From the NCBI GenBank assembly GCA_004295565.1, contig AP019416.1, positions 806,001 through 870,000 on the forward strand: a stretch of 64,000 nt of DNA. Direction: 5' to 3'. Below, in pieces: positions 63,251 through 64,000 of this stretch (positions are counted from its first letter, which is position 1; the number at the start of each line of letters is the position of its first letter). The position numbers were made by a program, and so were the translations under genes. Source of the stretch: Vreelandella olivaria. Its GTDB lineage: Bacteria; Pseudomonadota; Gammaproteobacteria; Pseudomonadales; Halomonadaceae. The notes beneath the pieces are model-generated. The model was not told the origin of the DNA and did no database searches. It saw only the letters and a list, made by a program, of their open reading frames with translations.

Positions 63251-64000
63251 ATGACGATCGGACGTTTTTACCGTAAGGGTGGCCTCTGTGCCTTGCTGCT
63301 AAGCGTGTTAACCGCATGCGGGCCAGTTGAGCAAGAAGTAGCGCCGCCTCCTGCCCGAGTGTCTGTTGTTACCTTGGAACCCGTTAGATTGGAGCTGACC
63401 GAAGACTTGCCGGCCCGGGTCGTTCCTTTTCAAGTGGCGGAAATTCGTCCGCAGGTCAGCGGGATTGTCCAACGCCGCCTTTTCGAACAGGGAACCGACG
63501 TAAGTGCGACGCAGCCATTATTCGAAATCAATCCAGCGCCGTTTCGCGCTGAAGTGGAAACGGCAGAAGCGGCGTTGCAGAAGGCCGAAGCCGAGCTTGC
63601 GCATGCACGGGCGCAGTCAGCTCGGTTGGAATCGCTGGTCAGGGGGCAGTCGGTAAGCCGCCAAGCGTATGACGATGCCGTCTCCAACAGCCAGCAGGCC
63701 GCCGCGGAGGTGGCCCAAGCGCGTGCCACGCTGTCGCGCCGCCGCCTTGACTTGGAATTCTCCACGGTGGTGTCCCCCATTGCAGGTCGAATTGATCAGG
63801 CGTTGGTGACGGAGGGAACACTGGTCGCCAGTAGTGATAGTACGCCCATGGCCCGTGTTCAGCAGATCGATAAGGTCTATGTCGATGTTCGGCGCTCGGC
63901 TTCCTCGCTGGAATCGCTTCAAGATGCGATGGCGGCGCAACCCTCCCTCGACAGTGGCTTACCGGTCACGATCCTCGCCAGCAACGGTACACCCTACGAT
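63251..64000 (+). CDS. RND efflux periplasmic adaptor lipoprotein (AcrA/MexA/AdeA-like), 3' part outside the window
   Basis: A clean 250-codon frame that runs off the window. The lipoprotein signal peptide ends in LLSVLTACG (lipobox, Cys at residue 23). The adaptor core follows: LTEDLPARVVPFQVAEIRPQVSGIVQRRLFEQGTDVSATQPLFEINPAPF (lipoyl half), then a coiled-coil hairpin (AEAALQKAEAELAHARAQSARLESL ... QQAAAEVAQARATLSRRRLDLEF) and VVSPIAGRIDQALVTEGTLV (second half). It links an inner-membrane RND pump, expected just downstream, to an outer-membrane channel. Divergent from the BaeSR/AdeRS-like pair. Confidence 0.92.
   Translation, partial: MTIGRFYRKGGLCALLLSVLTACGPVEQEVAPPPARVSVVTLEPVRLELTEDLPARVVPFQVAEIRPQVSGIVQRRLFEQGTDVSATQPLFEINPAPFRAEVETAEAALQKAEAELAHARAQSARLESLVRGQSVSRQAYDDAVSNSQQAAAEVAQARATLSRRRLDLEFSTVVSPIAGRIDQALVTEGTLVASSDSTPMARVQQIDKVYVDVRRSASSLESLQDAMAAQPSLDSGLPVTILASNGTPYD

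Overview
The window looks like a chromosomal segment of a halophilic gammaproteobacterium, most likely Halomonas or a close relative. This is inferred from the smc-zipA-ligA gene order, the rnm-yciO pair, the mnmC, argA, xseA, guaB and guaA proteins, and a moderately GC-rich, acid-rich coding style. It rests on protein and gene-order resemblance only; no database search was run.

Sequence quality matters for every entry. Nearly all longer genes, including essential ones (ligA four pieces, guaB five, guaA several, smc, zipA, argA, xseA), are interrupted by single-base frameshifts, mostly losses in short homopolymer runs (AAAA, CCCC, TTTT, GGGG). This is best read as uncorrected sequencing or assembly error, not decay. 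I therefore give whole-gene spans with the approximate shift positions. Genes that read clean include the SDR oxidoreductase, the YqjE-like holin, the K+ channel, one LysR, the AraC regulator, fitB and the RND adaptor.

Layout. (1) 1-13.3 kb: core genes smc', zipA, ligA, yheU, mnmC, yciI-like, rnm, yciO, an HAD acid phosphatase, a K+ channel and a CYTH triphosphatase. (2) 13.4-22.5 kb: DUF47-pit phosphate uptake, argA, a carboxymuconolactone decarboxylase-like protein, a class III aminotransferase divergent from an RpiR regulator, a hipBA module with three evenly spaced palindromes, and an SDR. (3) 23-29.5 kb: an envelope/stress cluster (YqjE-like, DUF3618), a 47-aa ORF, an unknown gene, xseA and a SWIM-finger gene. 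(4) 29.7-32.9 kb: guaB-guaA. (5) 32.83-47.31 kb: a mosaic genomic island inserted at the 3' end of guaA and bounded by a 26-bp direct repeat (24/26). It carries an AT-rich nuclease-NACHT gene, an AAA_13 ATPase with a CPLC hook, a three-gene operon with a HEPN-like member, Fic and GFA relics, an EamA exporter with a LysR regulator, ParDE and FitAB toxin-antitoxins, and a FloR/CmlA-type exporter. No integrase is visible. (6) 47.3-64 kb: accessory chromosome with a duplicated GFA gene, a duplicated LysR tail, a TA-flanked MITE-like element, two transporters, a PQQ-dependent dehydrogenase, a RhuM-Fic protein, PhzF, AraC, TauE/SafE, and a BaeSR/AdeRS-like two-component system divergent from the start of an RND efflux operon.

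The most interesting part is the guaA island, where several independent anti-phage-like modules and a phenicol-type exporter sit between recognisable attachment-site copies. The hipBA operator array is the cleanest regulatory finding. I saw no rRNA, tRNA or CRISPR array.
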